A DNA stretch of 64,000 nt from Steinernema hermaphroditum (taxonomy: Eukaryota > Nematoda > Chromadorea > Rhabditida > Steinernematidae). The stretch covers positions 9,944,769 through 10,008,768 of the forward strand of contig CM059624.1 of NCBI GenBank assembly GCA_030435675.1, read 5' to 3'. The notes beneath the pieces were generated by a model that searched no databases, was not told the DNA's origin, and saw only the letters and a list, made by a program, of their open reading frames with translations. The stretch's first letter is position 1. Every line of letters begins with the position of its first letter. Positions 10,535 through 23,238 of the stretch are shown here, piece after piece. Both the position numbers and the translations under genes were made by a program.

Positions 10535-12176
10535 TTAGTGATTTCGCTGGCGAATCGCAATTACCTCATCGGAGAATCCGTCTTCCAAGAGCCTTTCAAG
10601 GAAATACGGAATGAAGCTGTTGTTTTTGGCGTTCCCTCTGGTGACGGTTCCGCTCCAGGGACAGAAAATGAAAGAGTCCCCCGTGGGAGAGATAGCCTGG
10701 AGCACGCGATTGTTTAGGGAAAAGATGGTGAACTGCTCTGCTTCGACGATGTTCTCCACGAATGGGACTTGGGAAGTGTCGTAGAATCGTGTAGAGAGTT
10801 GGAAGCCGAGCAGGAGTTCCTGGGAAAGGAGCCCCTTTTCGCGAAGAAGGGACTGATATTTTTCGGAGATTTTGTTTGGGAGCGAGGCGACATCGTGGTG
10901 TTGGACTTCTCTGTTTTCGCGGAATCTCACTTCTCTGGAAGAGAGCTGTTTTGTATCCTTTTTTCTTCTGTCATTCTTCGAATTCGATCCGGCGATAACC
11001 GTTCTATCACTGAAGAAGCACTGAACGCTTTCATCGTTGAGTTCGTAGCAGAATCCCCCTTTGGAGTTCTTCCGGAAACGGCGAATCCACGTGGAAGGAC
11101 GAGCTTCGCATCTCGATTCCAGCGGATTCAGCGATCTGAAGTGCTCCACGAGCCTCTTCAACATATCCATTCCGCTCTCTTTTTTTGGGTTGAAGAGACA
11201 TCTCTCCGTTGGTTCCTCTCTATCGATCTTCTCCGCCAGAAACATTGGTTTGAACCTGAGACATTCCGCTGGAAGCACCTTCGGAATGAGGTTCCTTGCG
11301 AAGAAGTCCATCTTGGCCACTTCTTCGATATCAGGCCTGAGTTCGGGCTCCACCGTCAGCATCGCCATGATGGCGCCTTCCGTTGATGGGCTGACTCTTC
11401 CATCAAGGGCCTTGACCTTCCATTCCAGATCTTGGAACTTCTTCTCCCCGGCTTTGGTCTCTACCGTATTCTTCTTGACATCGGCTATTCCCAGATCGAA
11501 GGGCGCGTCTCCAGTGATGCAGTGATACAGAAGACAGCCCAGGGCCCAAATATCGACTCCAAACGACTTGGCTGTCTTCCCGACAAGGAGTTCCGGGGCC
11601 ATGTAGATCGCCGTTCCCTTTCGGTCCCTGAAGCCTTTGGCGCCGATCGGAATCTGCTCGGCGAGACCAAAATCGGCGACTTTTACGTCAAGAGTGTCCG
11701 TCAGAAGAACGTTTCTCGCCTTCAGGTCGCAGTGAACGATTCTTCGACTGTGGAGGTACTTGAAAGCCTCTACCACCTAAACAACCGCGATCACAACCCT
11801 CTGGACTTTCAGAACTCACCCCATAAAGAAAGTACCTTGCCTCGGCTTCCGTTACCGTAACCCGTCTCTTGATGAAATCGGCGAGGGTACCACGTGAGCA
11901 CAACTCCAGCACTACGATCGCTTTGTTTTCGCTGTCAAAAGCGGAGATCAGTTTCACCACATTCGGATGATCGAGGGCGGACTGCAGTCGGCACTCCGAT
12001 CTGAAGAGTCTCAGGTTCTTCGGATCTGTCTTGGTCGCCACTTTCAGGGCACATCTCTCATTGGTTTTGGAGCTGAGGGCTCGATAGCATTTGGCGAATG
12101 TTCCGCTGCCCATGACCTTCTCGAGGCTGTAGGAGTCGTGGGTGACGTCGTCGACGATTACTTTCGTGATTGGCAT
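10535..12176 (-). CDS. Divergent polo-like kinase (PLK1-3 type) with altered regulatory residues
   Basis: Two exons (11820-12176, 10535-11776) encode 532 aa: a Ser/Thr kinase domain (about 15-280) and a C-terminal polo-box region with PB1 beginning at Trp349 and PB2 ending near 520. The GSGTFAKCY loop, Lys45, Glu61, Asp136, Asn141, DFG (154-156) and APE (179-181) are all present, so ATP binding and catalysis look intact. Three regulatory positions are unusual. HRD reads HCD (Cys135). The PLK1 Thr210 position is Asp170 (RDRKGTAIY). The PB2 His/Lys phosphopeptide pincer aligns to Gly485/Ser487. PLKs act in mitosis, centrosome and meiotic control. This may be a nematode-specific paralogue rather than the canonical plk-1 orthologue. 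Confidence 0.88.
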
Positions 12177-12280
12177 TTCCTTCTCGGCACTTAGAACGTG
12201 CAGTCGTTCTAAATAGATTTAAATAGATACAAGCGATGCTACTTCTGCCCTGCTCTCACAGATCCGACATCAACTTGTGG

Positions 12281-12490
12281 ATGTTGGCGATTTTTTATTT
12301 CTTTTTGTTTTCTGTAATAATCCGATGTGGACTTGATTGTCAGGTACTTGTCGAATGCTTGGGGATTCTTGGGGAGCGCTGCGTAGAGAGATTCAGGCTT
12401 GGATTAGGATCCGATGTGGACTTGATTGTGTTGATACTTGATACGTTTTGATATTGTGGGCGATTTTTTTCTTTGTTTTGTAATCTTTTT
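12281..12490. repeat. Short imperfect direct repeats
   Basis: A 20-nt unit starting TCCGATGTGG occurs identically at 12321-12340 and 12410-12429. T-rich stretches beginning GCGATTTTTT flank the two units. This looks like a small local duplication in the 0.8-kb upstream region between the kinase and esterase genes; nothing else is recognised there. Confidence 0.55.
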
Positions 12491-12960
12491 TTTGTAATCT
12501 TAGGTCTAAAAAGCCCCCATTCCTTTCATCTTCTGATCGTTCAAATTCAGCACTATTACCATATTTGTGGCATAACAGTGATGCCATTTCCAACTTCAGA
12601 CACAAGGAAGTGCCACCGTACGTAAACAAACTGTTGACTTTGCAGATAAAGTTCAACAAGATCAATATAACTGCTGTAGGTTGTGATCGTTTCCCGTTTC
12701 GCGTTTGAACTCGGCTGCACCGCAACCTGTCTGTGCCTACTTAGTTCTCCGACCTTTTGAGCGCACATCGATTAAATTTTGAGCGCAAAACACTTTCAGA
12801 CGATCGATCGAAATGGCGTCGATCCGACCGAAAGAGAAATACTTTTGCCTTTAATTCAAGTTACTGCCTTCTTGTACCCAACGTCGATTCTCGCATGCTT
12901 TAAAGATGACGTTTGTACTTTGTGCCGCCCTGCAGAGAGTGCAAAACACAGATCGCACCT

Positions 12961-13001
12961 CTTATCGGTCGGTCAGTCCGATCTCCTTCCATCTTTGCAG
13001 A
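12961..13001 (+). promoter_or_regulatory. GATA site and trans-splice-like acceptor before the esterase
   Basis: CTTATCGG (CCGATAAG on the other strand) lies at 12961-12968, and a CATCTTTGCAG acceptor ends at 13000, one base before the ATG. This layout fits a spliced-leader acceptor and an intestinal GATA-factor site very close to the start. Both roles are inferred. Confidence 0.4.
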
Positions 13002-15150
<2,149 letters not shown>

Positions 15151-15173
15151 TTGGTGTTGTGGACGGGTCCAAA

Positions 15174-15179
15174 AATAAA
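15174..15179 (+). terminator. Poly(A) signal of the carboxylesterase
   Basis: An AATAAA lies 23 nt past the TAG stop codon. The next gene is convergent and ends about 420 bp further on. The stretch 15180-15602 holds no recognisable feature. Confidence 0.7.
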
Positions 15180-15602
15180 GATTTTGAAATTTTGGAAAAA
15201 ATAGATGGATATGAACATGTATGGGTGGTATAAAGCATGAATGGATAAGCATGCATTGGATAAGAGAGCCATTGACTATCCACGGGCATCTAAGTCAACA
15301 TGGGGCAAATGAGTCCGAGACAGCAAAACCTTTTTCAAACTTTAAGGACCAGTGTGTAGTGCTACTTGTGTGTCTTGTGTCTACTTTGGACAGTTGGTAG
15401 CGTAGTGTTTTGGTCTAAGAGGACCTGCCAAGAAGGGCCTTCGTGCCTTTGCATACATCTTCAAGTAGATCATTCCTAATCGAATGTCCTTTCATGATTC
15501 AAATTTATTCAAAACAACCAGTAATCGACAGGAGCAAATTATCGCGGCAAGATACAAATTGAGAAATTAGTACAAATAAACGTTATAAAGTTCGCATTAG
15601 CA

Positions 15603-16451
15603 TCAAGGCCAAGGATAGAAGGTAAGCCAATTGCATCTGCGTCTCCATACGGCACGGGCCGATCCTGAGGGGTGGGCGACAGAGTCCGTTCGGTGGAAGA
15701 CGTCACGTCGCAGATCGTTCACATCGTCGCCTTCATCATAGCGCAGATAAAGAGACACAACTCGGTTACCTCCAGGGAACCCTTGCGCCGAATTCATCCA
15801 GGCAGCAATCGCTTTCCTCCAAAACGAAATCGTAACATTCATGAAGTTGGTGTTAGCATTTAGAGTCACCGTCTCCAGGGTCGGTCCGTGGAGGATGGCG
15901 TTCAGAACGTCGTCTTCGAGGTCCTCATAGGTTCCTTCAATCTCAATTTCTGTGATATTCAGTTCTTTGATACAGTTCAGCTTGAGAATACTTTTCAGCC
16001 AGGCGCACAGAGTGGAATCGGCCCCGAATGTGCAGGTATGAATTGTGAGATGGCTGACATATCTCGGCCAGAAGTTCTCAAACTTGGTGTCGGCAAAAGG
16101 CACTTGAAACATGTTCATTCTGGTGACATGCCTCACGCTGAAGAACTTCGCTAAAGCAACCTTCTTCGACTGGGGTATTTCACCAAAATCAATTTCAGTG
16201 AAGCTTAAAGTGCGCTGTTCACATCGAGGCTCCTTGGCTGTGCTGAGTCTCTCTACAGGTAGGGATGGATAAATAGTGAAAGAGTCGTCTGCTCCGAGAT
16301 GAATACTGAGGCTAAAAAACGTGATGCTCGTCGAAAATGCCTTTGCCGAAGGCTCCCATAGGGAGTCGCGAACGTCGCAAAGTTCGTCGAGGGAAGGTCT
16401 TGAGAGGAGAGCGGAGACCTGCTCGATGAAGAGAACTGGGACGTCGTCCAT
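15603..16451 (-). CDS. Putative nematode F-box/FTH-like protein, single exon
   Basis: This is an intronless frame of 282 aa from Met at 16451 (301 aa if the upstream Met at 16508 is used). The shorter start, MDDVPVLFIEQV, is preferred because it resembles the opening of nematode F-box-associated proteins and has a GTTTTGCAG acceptor about 35 nt upstream. No F-box can be proven. The second half has the pattern of short alternating hydrophobic strands and helices, with Trp-rich segments (FWPRYV, AWLKSIL, FWRKAIAAW) common in FTH-type proteins of lineage-expanded nematode families. Such proteins usually act as substrate adaptors of SCF ubiquitin ligases. The absence of introns fits a recently duplicated gene. 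The function is a guess from pattern, not a firm family match. Confidence 0.45.
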   Translation of the reverse strand: MDDVPVLFIEQVSALLSRPSLDELCDVRDSLWEPSAKAFSTSITFFSLSIHLGADDSFTIYPSLPVERLSTAKEPRCEQRTLSFTEIDFGEIPQSKKVALAKFFSVRHVTRMNMFQVPFADTKFENFWPRYVSHLTIHTCTFGADSTLCAWLKSILKLNCIKELNITEIEIEGTYEDLEDDVLNAILHGPTLETVTLNANTNFMNVTISFWRKAIAAWMNSAQGFPGGNRVVSLYLRYDEGDDVNDLRRDVFHRTDSVAHPSGSARAVWRRRCNWLTFYPWP

Positions 16452-16732
16452 TCTGGCCGACAAGTAAAGTGGAGTGAGCTGCAAAACGATCCAGAGAAAC
16501 CTGGTCACACCCCGCCGAACGGTCGAAGGTGCGAATCAGAGAAGGCCTTCCATGTGTGAATCCACTCTTGGCACCATCGACAAACAGTGGGCCTTGCCAG
16601 CAGATAGGCGCCCTAAATCAATCAAAGGGCCTGCGAATTATAAGTTCTCGAGTGCTAACAGATTGCGTCCATGAGACTGCGAACCCAAAAATGAGCGCTA
16701 TTCAAATTTCATCTCTATACTTCTGCAAGATT

Positions 16733-19045
16733 CTACATAACCGAAGCATGTCCAAAGCGTTGTGCCTTGATGACGGGGAATTTCTGGACGAACGACTGCT
16801 CTAGCGCGGTGACGTGCTGCTTCATTTCCACTGACTCGCTCTGAATTCGCCCACTAAACAAACGGAAAGCTCTTACATTACTCACATAGAAGCTTTTTTC
16901 GAGTTCCTCCATCTGCGCCAGAACGGCATCCATCACCAAGTCCAGCCCCTGCAGCTTCTCCTCCATCGTACGGTAGCTCTCGTCGATCCTTGGTCCCGGA
17001 AATGCCTTCGACTCGTCGAGGTGATTCGTTTTCCTCAGCAGGTCCCTTCCCTTCTCCATGAGAGCTTCCTTAGCGTCCGGATAGTCGTGGATGACGTCCC
17101 AGAGGTCGTCTTTGGTGAGCACGTATAGGTGCGAGTAACCGACCGAGCGGATGGACGCCGTCCGGTGGTTTCCGTTCTTGTTGCCCGGGATGTTGAGGAT
17201 GGAGAGTTCTCCGAAGACGGAGCCCTCGCTCAGAGTGACGAACACCTTCTTGCCGTCCTCGCTCACAACCTCCAGTTGGCCATGGTGGATTATGTACATC
17301 TCCTATAAATGTTCAAGGCTTTACATTACGTCAACAGATTTGCCGACCTTTCCGATATCTCCCTTCTTGCAGACATAATCTGAGGGGCTGAACACCTGCA
17401 GGTTCAGCTTTAAGATGATTTCGTAAAGAAGGCCAGGATCGCAGTTCTAAAATCTGCGAATCAAGCCTCAGTCATCTTCAGGAATAAACCTCGAAAAGCT
17501 TGACTTTCTTGAGCGTGGACATGTGGACGTCGACGGCGAGTTCTCCGTGAAGACGATCAGGAAGAAAGTCAGCCATAGCCTGCAATGAAAAACTACGTAT
17601 TATATCTTTATAGATTCTCCTAAAAGATGCTTTTCTTCTAAAGAAACCTTCACCTTTTCGTCGACCTTCGCTTGTCCGTCTGCCCACATGAAGCTGAACC
17701 AGTTGACTATGCGGTGCTGTAGAGTCGAGGCGACCTTCCTATAGCCGGTGTTAGATGCGATGATGATCCAGTCTCCAACCTTTTGGACATGTGCTGCTTG
17801 CACCCGTCGAGTTTTTCGTCGAAATCGGAACGCTGGGCGTTCATCTTCTGAACCATGTTACCGACGTCTCCGACGATGACGGCGAAGATGACGAGACCGA
17901 GGAGGGTGTCGCAGATTTCGAACACCATCTGCACACTTTCGGTCGGCGACGGCTGTTCGCCGAGAGTGACAAGAGTGCACGCTGACCAGTAGAAGCTGAG
18001 TGAGTACTGTTTGACGAAGTTCGGGAACCAGAGTTCGTAGCCACTAAAGGGAATAGAGGAGCATTCGAGGAGCACTTACGTTTCCTCGAAGTCCGGGTTC
18101 ACGAAGTCTTCGTTCGGCAGAGGACAGCTGTAGGTCTTGTCGGGACAGAGATGGGTGTAGTTCCGGGGGTTGAAGTACCACGGGTCCGGGATCTTCTCGT
18201 ACGAGAAGGCCCAGTCGTCGTGAACGGCTTCTGTAGCAAAGGACTGTGTCCTTCAAGTCACCCAAGGCTTACCATCGATGTCATAGAAAGTGCTGATGAA
18301 GAAGTAGACGCAGGCGTTCCAGTGGAAGAGAATGAAGCAGGTGAAGACGAGTCGATAGAGTCGGAAGAGGTTCGGGTAGACGGTGCGCACTTCGGTCATG
18401 CCCACGAAGTCCAGCATCCGATAGGTCTTCAGGAATCGGTTCAGACGACTCAGAGAGAACACAGGACGGACGAAGAGGACCAGGTCCGTCGGCAGGATGG
18501 CCACGACGTCCACCCAGCACTGGACACTCCGGATGTAGGCGCTGAACATGGGTCCCACTTCGCTGACGATGACGCCCTCCTCGAGAATCTCTGAAGGATG
18601 ATTGCGGAGACCTCGGGTGACTACGGTACCTTTTCGGGAGTTGATGACCAGGTCGACGACATTGACGACATCCATGAGAACGTTTCCGACGAGCCAGTAC
18701 TTGTAGAGGTGCACCATGAAGTCCTCGAAAACGACGAGAGATAGGGTGGTTAGGTTGTAGAAGCAGGCGCACGAGACCAGCAAAGTCCAGTAGTAGTAGA
18801 ACTTGCCAGTTGGATTAACCGAAAAGTACAGTAATTCTCTGAACTTGATGTTATGACCGTTGCTCAGAGCTCTCCCCACCGAAGCCACGTTCCGTCCTTC
18901 TTGACACTGCTGCTCGTCGAAATGGAACTCTCCTCGACCACCGGGCGCTCATCCTCCTTGTTCTAAAAGAACGGTAATCCAAAAGAATAGCGGCATCAAT
19001 CGATACTTTGGCGCCCTTCTCGACATCTTTCTGGGTGGCGGCCAT
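16733..19045 (-). CDS. Cyclic nucleotide-gated cation channel, alpha-type subunit
   Basis: Ten exons (19007-19045, 18880-18962, 18630-18838, 18273-18590, 18080-18230, 17780-18043, 17654-17738, 17490-17579, 17348-17446, 16733-17302) give 635 aa. It has the six-helix CNG topology with an S4 region ([14 protein letters not shown]), a pore with the CNG-type TLVTLGEQP filter containing Glu at about residue 293, a C-linker ([15 protein letters not shown]) and a complete cyclic-nucleotide-binding domain (about 414-525, FGELSIL ... RTASIRS). A C-terminal coiled coil follows, like the CLZ of alpha subunits. In nematodes such channels act in sensory cilia. The intron between exons 3 and 4 is 39 nt, in frame and stop-free. 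Inside the last exon a 32-nt GT-to-AG stretch is read through in this model. Confidence 0.92.
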
Positions 19046-19211
19046 CGGGACAAGGTGAATGAATATGTAATGCGCGAGAGGAAGTCGCCTAATGGATCAC
19101 GCAGATATCGCGTGACGCGAATTCTAATGGCCCTGGAGGTGGATGTTGTGTTTATGGATGGATGAAGTGATCTATGGAGCACTGGCAAGCGCTGTATTGG
19201 ACAATAAAACA

Positions 19212-20476
19212 TCATTGATTATCACAATGGCAATCTTGACACAAGAGGGTGTTGGGAGTGAATCCGAGTCGGACTCCGTCATAGTCGAAGTTGACACAGT
19301 AGCTGGTCATAATCGGGAGTCCGAAGTACCAGTCGAGACCTAACAGGTAGCCGGTGGAGTCTTCGAAGTTAACCACGCACTTCCCATCGGGAAGAGGTTC
19401 CTCGGAGTAGATGAGCTGAGAGCGCTTTATAGTTAGCATTACATCATTGACATAGAAGCTGAAATCTGGAATCGTTGCGTTGCAGTCCACCGAATAGGCT
19501 CCGTAGAGTCCATCGTACTGGATACCGTAGGCCTCCATCATTTTTGCCAAGTATCTCCTCGGCATCCCGATGTACTCTTTGGTGCTGGCAACGATCGCCT
19601 GCGACAAGAAGACCTCTTTGAATTTGCCGAATTCGAAGCCCGTGATTGAAAACTGCCAGAAGCGCTTCGACGAGAGAGGAATGTACTTGGTGAGGCTGTT
19701 GTCAGGGCAGTTCTTTGTGTTTCCCCAGTCGAGCAGTCCCTCGCATCCATTGAGGGCCAGGGCGATGGAGAACTGCTTCCTCTGCCAGTGCTTCAGGTAC
19801 TGTAGAGGGAAAGAAGTGTCTTCGGGGTGGATGTGGAGTGAAGGCCATGCGAGTCCGATGCGGCCTGTGTTCGCCGCGTGTGGCGAACGGACCATGAAGA
19901 CGACGTCAGGAAGAGAGACCTCGTTGGCGCCCAATGCGGACTGAAAGGAAGGCATTTCAATCGATCAAAAATCAACCGATCAACCGGTCTCGTAGACATT
20001 TCTGTCTTATTTTAGCGGTCGAAACTGTCTGAGTTTGCAAAATCGAGACAGAGAAGACCATTTAGTCTGTCTAGTCTGTCTAATCTGCTCACATCGAATC
20101 TGTCGTGGGCGGTCAGAGCCGATGTGTAATCGAACGACGACGAGCGGAAGTGGTTGAAGCAGGGCTGATCGTTCTGAGAAGGCGTTTCGTTGGGACAGAG
20201 AGTGACCTGGACATCGGCAGTCGTTGTGTCCACGATGAACTGTCCGAGTTGGGAGGGCGTCCCCATGTTGAAGATCGTCTCTAGAGCCACATAGTCCAGG
20301 GGATTGTGATGGAAGTGATAGGCCTTCGATGAGGTACTGCATTTCAGTCAGCGCACAGCATTCCGTTGTACTTACTTGAATGATCTTCTTCTGGCGCGCA
20401 GATTGGACTCACCGAAGTTCAGCAGTTCACATGTGACAAGGCCACAAAACAACGAAATGATAATCCACTTAGACAT
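19212..20476 (-). CDS. Catalytically dead aspartyl protease homologue A
   Basis: Three exons (20376-20476, 20093-20336, 19212-19940) give 357 aa. There is a signal peptide, a short propeptide with the basic run RARRR, then a pepsin-like fold. The first active-site loop reads VDTTT (Asp70 kept, Gly replaced by Thr). The second, normally DTGT, reads ASTK (Ala233), so the second catalytic Asp is gone and proteolysis is not expected. The C-terminal lobe is conserved with paralogue B (WYFGLP, NFDYDGVRLGFTPNTL). It is probably secreted, with a role in binding rather than cutting. The first intron is only 39 nt. It lies in tandem with B, with identical exon-2 length (244 nt) and intron phases, so the two arose by duplication after catalysis was lost. 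Confidence 0.88.
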
Positions 20477-20551
20477 AGAAGGAAGCGAAGCCGCCGGTAG
20501 GAACAGGAAAGCCTGTTAGCGTGTTTTCGGTCCGCTTTTTGTTCTTGACCG

Positions 20552-20559
20552 CTTATCAA
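20552..20559 (-). promoter_or_regulatory. GATA site upstream of homologue A
   Basis: TTGATAAG on the minus strand lies 76 bp upstream of the start codon. It matches the WGATAR core bound by intestinal GATA factors in nematodes; the function is inferred. Confidence 0.35.
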
Positions 20560-20850
20560 CGGAGTCACGAGGAAGGCGACACTATCAGAGCAAGAGGAAG
20601 TCGTGAAAAAGGTTGACGATCGTTGATAACGCTTCAATGCTGCCTTAGCGTCCCCTGAGAGGCGACGACCAATTATTTCCAGGCCTCAACCAAGGTCAAC
20701 CAAATATAAATAAAAATGAATTTTGTTGACGTCTTCAATCACGAACATTTGTTATCAGCGATTGCGTTTACCACCGTATCTGACTCAATGTGGCAACTAA
20801 AACAAACAGCTTTCAACTTTATTTATTTGGTTTGAGCTTCAACTCTCAGC

Positions 20851-22062
20851 TCACTTCAAGCCCCCATTGTCATCGTGGTCGTGACAGTGGCAGTTGTGGC
20901 ATATGAGGGTGTTGGGAGTGAATCCGAGTCGGACGCCGTCATAGTCGAAATTGACACAGTAGCTGGTCATCACGGGAAGGCCGAAGTACCATTCCGGACC
21001 GAAGAGACGCTTAGAAGAGTCTTCGAAGTTGACCACGCAGCGCCCATTCTGGAGATGTTCTTCTTGATAGACGAGCTGGGCGCTCTTGATGGTCAGTGTG
21101 GCGTTGTTGACGTTGAAATGGAAGTCGGGAAGGGTCTGGTTGCAGGCTACGGTATACGCGCCGTAGAGTCCGTCGAAGCGGATGTTGTAGGCGGCCATCA
21201 TCTTCTTCAGAATCGTCTTCGGCATCCCGATGTACTCTTTGGTGGTGGTGATCATCGCCTGCATCGAGAAGCTCTGCTTGAAGTCGCCGAACTCGAATCC
21301 GAGCAGAGCGAACTGCCAGTAACCCTTTGAGGTGATGGCGACATGTGTGGTCTTGTCGCTGTCAGGGCAGTTCTTCGTGTTTCCCCAGTCGAGCAGTCCC
21401 TCGCACCCGTTGAGGGCCAGGGCGATGGAGAACTGCTTCCTCTGCCAGTGTTCGAGGTACTTGAAGGGAAAGAAAGTGTCGCCGGGATGTTTCTTGAGGG
21501 ATGGCCATCCACAGCCGATGCGACCCGTGTTGACCGTCTTTGGAGGGCGGATCAAGAAGGTGACGTTGGTCATCTCGTAGTCGTTGCTGAGAAGAGCGGA
21601 CTGAAGGACTGTCTTTAGCATTAGCTGCACATGGATCGTACATCAAAGCGATCGATTCCAGTGAGTGCCGACGTGTGGTGGAAGGTGGAGGAGACGTAGC
21701 GATCGAAGCAAGGCTGCTCGTCCACAGAAGGATCTTGGCTAGGGCACACAGTCATCTCGAGATCTCCGAGAGTGGTGTCGACGATGAACTGCCCGAGCTG
21801 CGAGGGGGTTCCGACGTTGAAGAGGGTCTCCAGAGCGGCATAGTCGTCTGGATTGTGGTGGTAGTGGACTGGAGTTTCCAGTGGTCTTAAGATAGAAAAG
21901 GTTACGCCAGAAGACCCCCATGAAAGAGCGTAAATTCAGAAAGCTTTGAATGGGGGAAACTCACATAACTCGTCGCTTCACTCGAAGATTCGACTCTCCA
22001 ACGTCCACAAGGACAGCTTCACAAAAGTACAAAAGAACGCAACATACGAACCATCTGATCAT
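20851..22062 (-). CDS. Catalytically dead aspartyl protease homologue B
   Basis: Three exons (21965-22062, 21642-21885, 20851-21600) give 363 aa with the same exon phases as A. The signal peptide and the conserved GESNLR propeptide segment are followed by a VKRR basic site. The first catalytic loop reads VDTTL and the second reads TTTK in place of DTGT, so at least one essential Asp is missing. The C-terminus is His- and Cys-rich (CHNCHCHDHDD), unlike A, and could bind metal. Two overlapping AATAAA signals on the minus strand follow the stop (20818-20827). It is likely secreted. That two paralogues are kept with intact frames and parallel loss of catalysis argues for a selected non-enzymatic role. 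Confidence 0.88.
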
Positions 22063-22111
22063 GGTTGGAAGAAGGCAAAAGGAAACTGATCAGATGGCCA
22101 CTGAGCGCCTG

Positions 22112-22118
22112 TTATCAG
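22112..22118 (-). promoter_or_regulatory. GATA site upstream of homologue B
   Basis: CTGATAA on the minus strand lies about 50 bp upstream of the start codon, comparable to the site before homologue A. Its role is inferred from the WGATAR consensus. Confidence 0.35.
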
Positions 22119-22454
22119 TTCGACTCGCACGTCATCGCCACGCAACAAAACTGCTCAAATGACCACAAATGCTGGGTTTATCAATTGAAAATGCTCTTCT
22201 GCTATAGAATGTACTAAAGGCTGCTTTAGTAGGTATAATGGCAGTTCAACATCCGATCATTGTAAGCCTTAACCGTAGCACAAATCGATCAAAACTTTGT
22301 ATGTGTTTGGAAAATCGTTTCGTCGGTACATCATCACTAAATACTATCAAAATATCGACGTCTTTTTATGGTTATTTACACCTTTTGTCCACATCTGCTG
22401 CCACATTCAGTGTATAACATATCGGAGAGTTCAACAAAAGAAAATGCGGCACAT

Positions 22455-22645
22455 TCAGCATCGAGCGTCTACATCCTCCGCTACATGGCCCTCAAGAACG
22501 AAAGGTGTGTCGTCAACTTCGAAGACACGAAGGCCTTCGGCTTCGGATCCGCCGGATACATAGGTATCCGGATCCTCTCCGCTTACGGTAGCAACTTCGC
22601 CTACGACAGCCTTCTTCCTGAACGAATACAACTGGGACTAGGAAA
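22455..22645 (+). pseudogene. Inverted fragment of a dead aspartyl protease homologue
   Basis: The plus-strand frame here encodes RCVVNFEDTKAFGFGSAGYI and then SNFAYDSL ... RIQLGL. It matches the last 70 or so residues of homologues A and B (CVVNFEDS ... YCVNFDYDGVRLGF). No upstream exons with the rest of the fold are visible, and the end is degraded. It is therefore a truncated relic in the opposite orientation to the two full copies. A very short expressed derivative cannot be excluded. Confidence 0.65.
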
Positions 22646-23025
22646 TGCTGTACTTGTCTTTTCTATGGAACAGATTTTGTGCATATGTATCGATCGATGA
22701 TACCTACATCGGACAAACTAGATCTGACCTGTAAGAGGAAGGACTGCTTCGTCAAAAAATATGTTACCAAAATCAGGTTGTCAGTATAGTTAAGATTCTT
22801 CATGAATAAATTGTAATGTATATGTATGGAGAACTATTGCTTTTTTGTGATTCAATTTGCGTGATCTGCTCGTTAGAAGAGTTAAGTCCAAGTTAAGATG
22901 AATGACGCGAACTATGATGAAGTTCTTCGGAATAGCAAAGCCCTACTTCAGAAAGGAGAACACATGTTGCATCATATGAGATCTGTTTACACTTCCTACT
23001 CGATGTACTACTGCAGACAAATGAG

Positions 23026-23055
23026 CTGATAAGAAGTGATTAGCTCGTTGATAAA
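23026..23055 (+). promoter_or_regulatory. Paired GATA sites upstream of ASP-1-like copy 1
   Basis: CTGATAAG (23026-23033) and TTGATAAA (23048-23055) lie about 185-210 bp before the ATG. Paired WGATAR sites are typical of nematode intestinal promoters, which fits a digestive protease; the function is inferred. Confidence 0.45.
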
Positions 23056-23238
23056 TTAATTTAAAGGACGGTCAAAGTGCTTCCCGGAAGATTATTCGCT
23101 ATTCAGTTCTCCTGACCCTTGACGTTGTCCTCTCATCAAGAGGCGATCCCAGAGCTGGATTCAGTCAGTAGAACCTCGCTCATTCCCGACTCCACTCGCG
23201 GAATCATCCTCTCCCTTCTAACCGAGATCCTTTGCAGG

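Noticed and set aside
10769..11386. 205-codon plus-strand frame opposite the kinase
   Set aside because: It is the antisense shadow of the polo-like kinase exon, whose domains and motifs are unmistakable on the minus strand.
20399..20420. GTGAGT donor inside exon 1 of dead protease A
   Set aside because: Using it leaves a 22-nt or phase-breaking intron. The downstream GTAAGT at 20370-20375 keeps frame and matches the exon structure of paralogue B, including the shared GESNLR.
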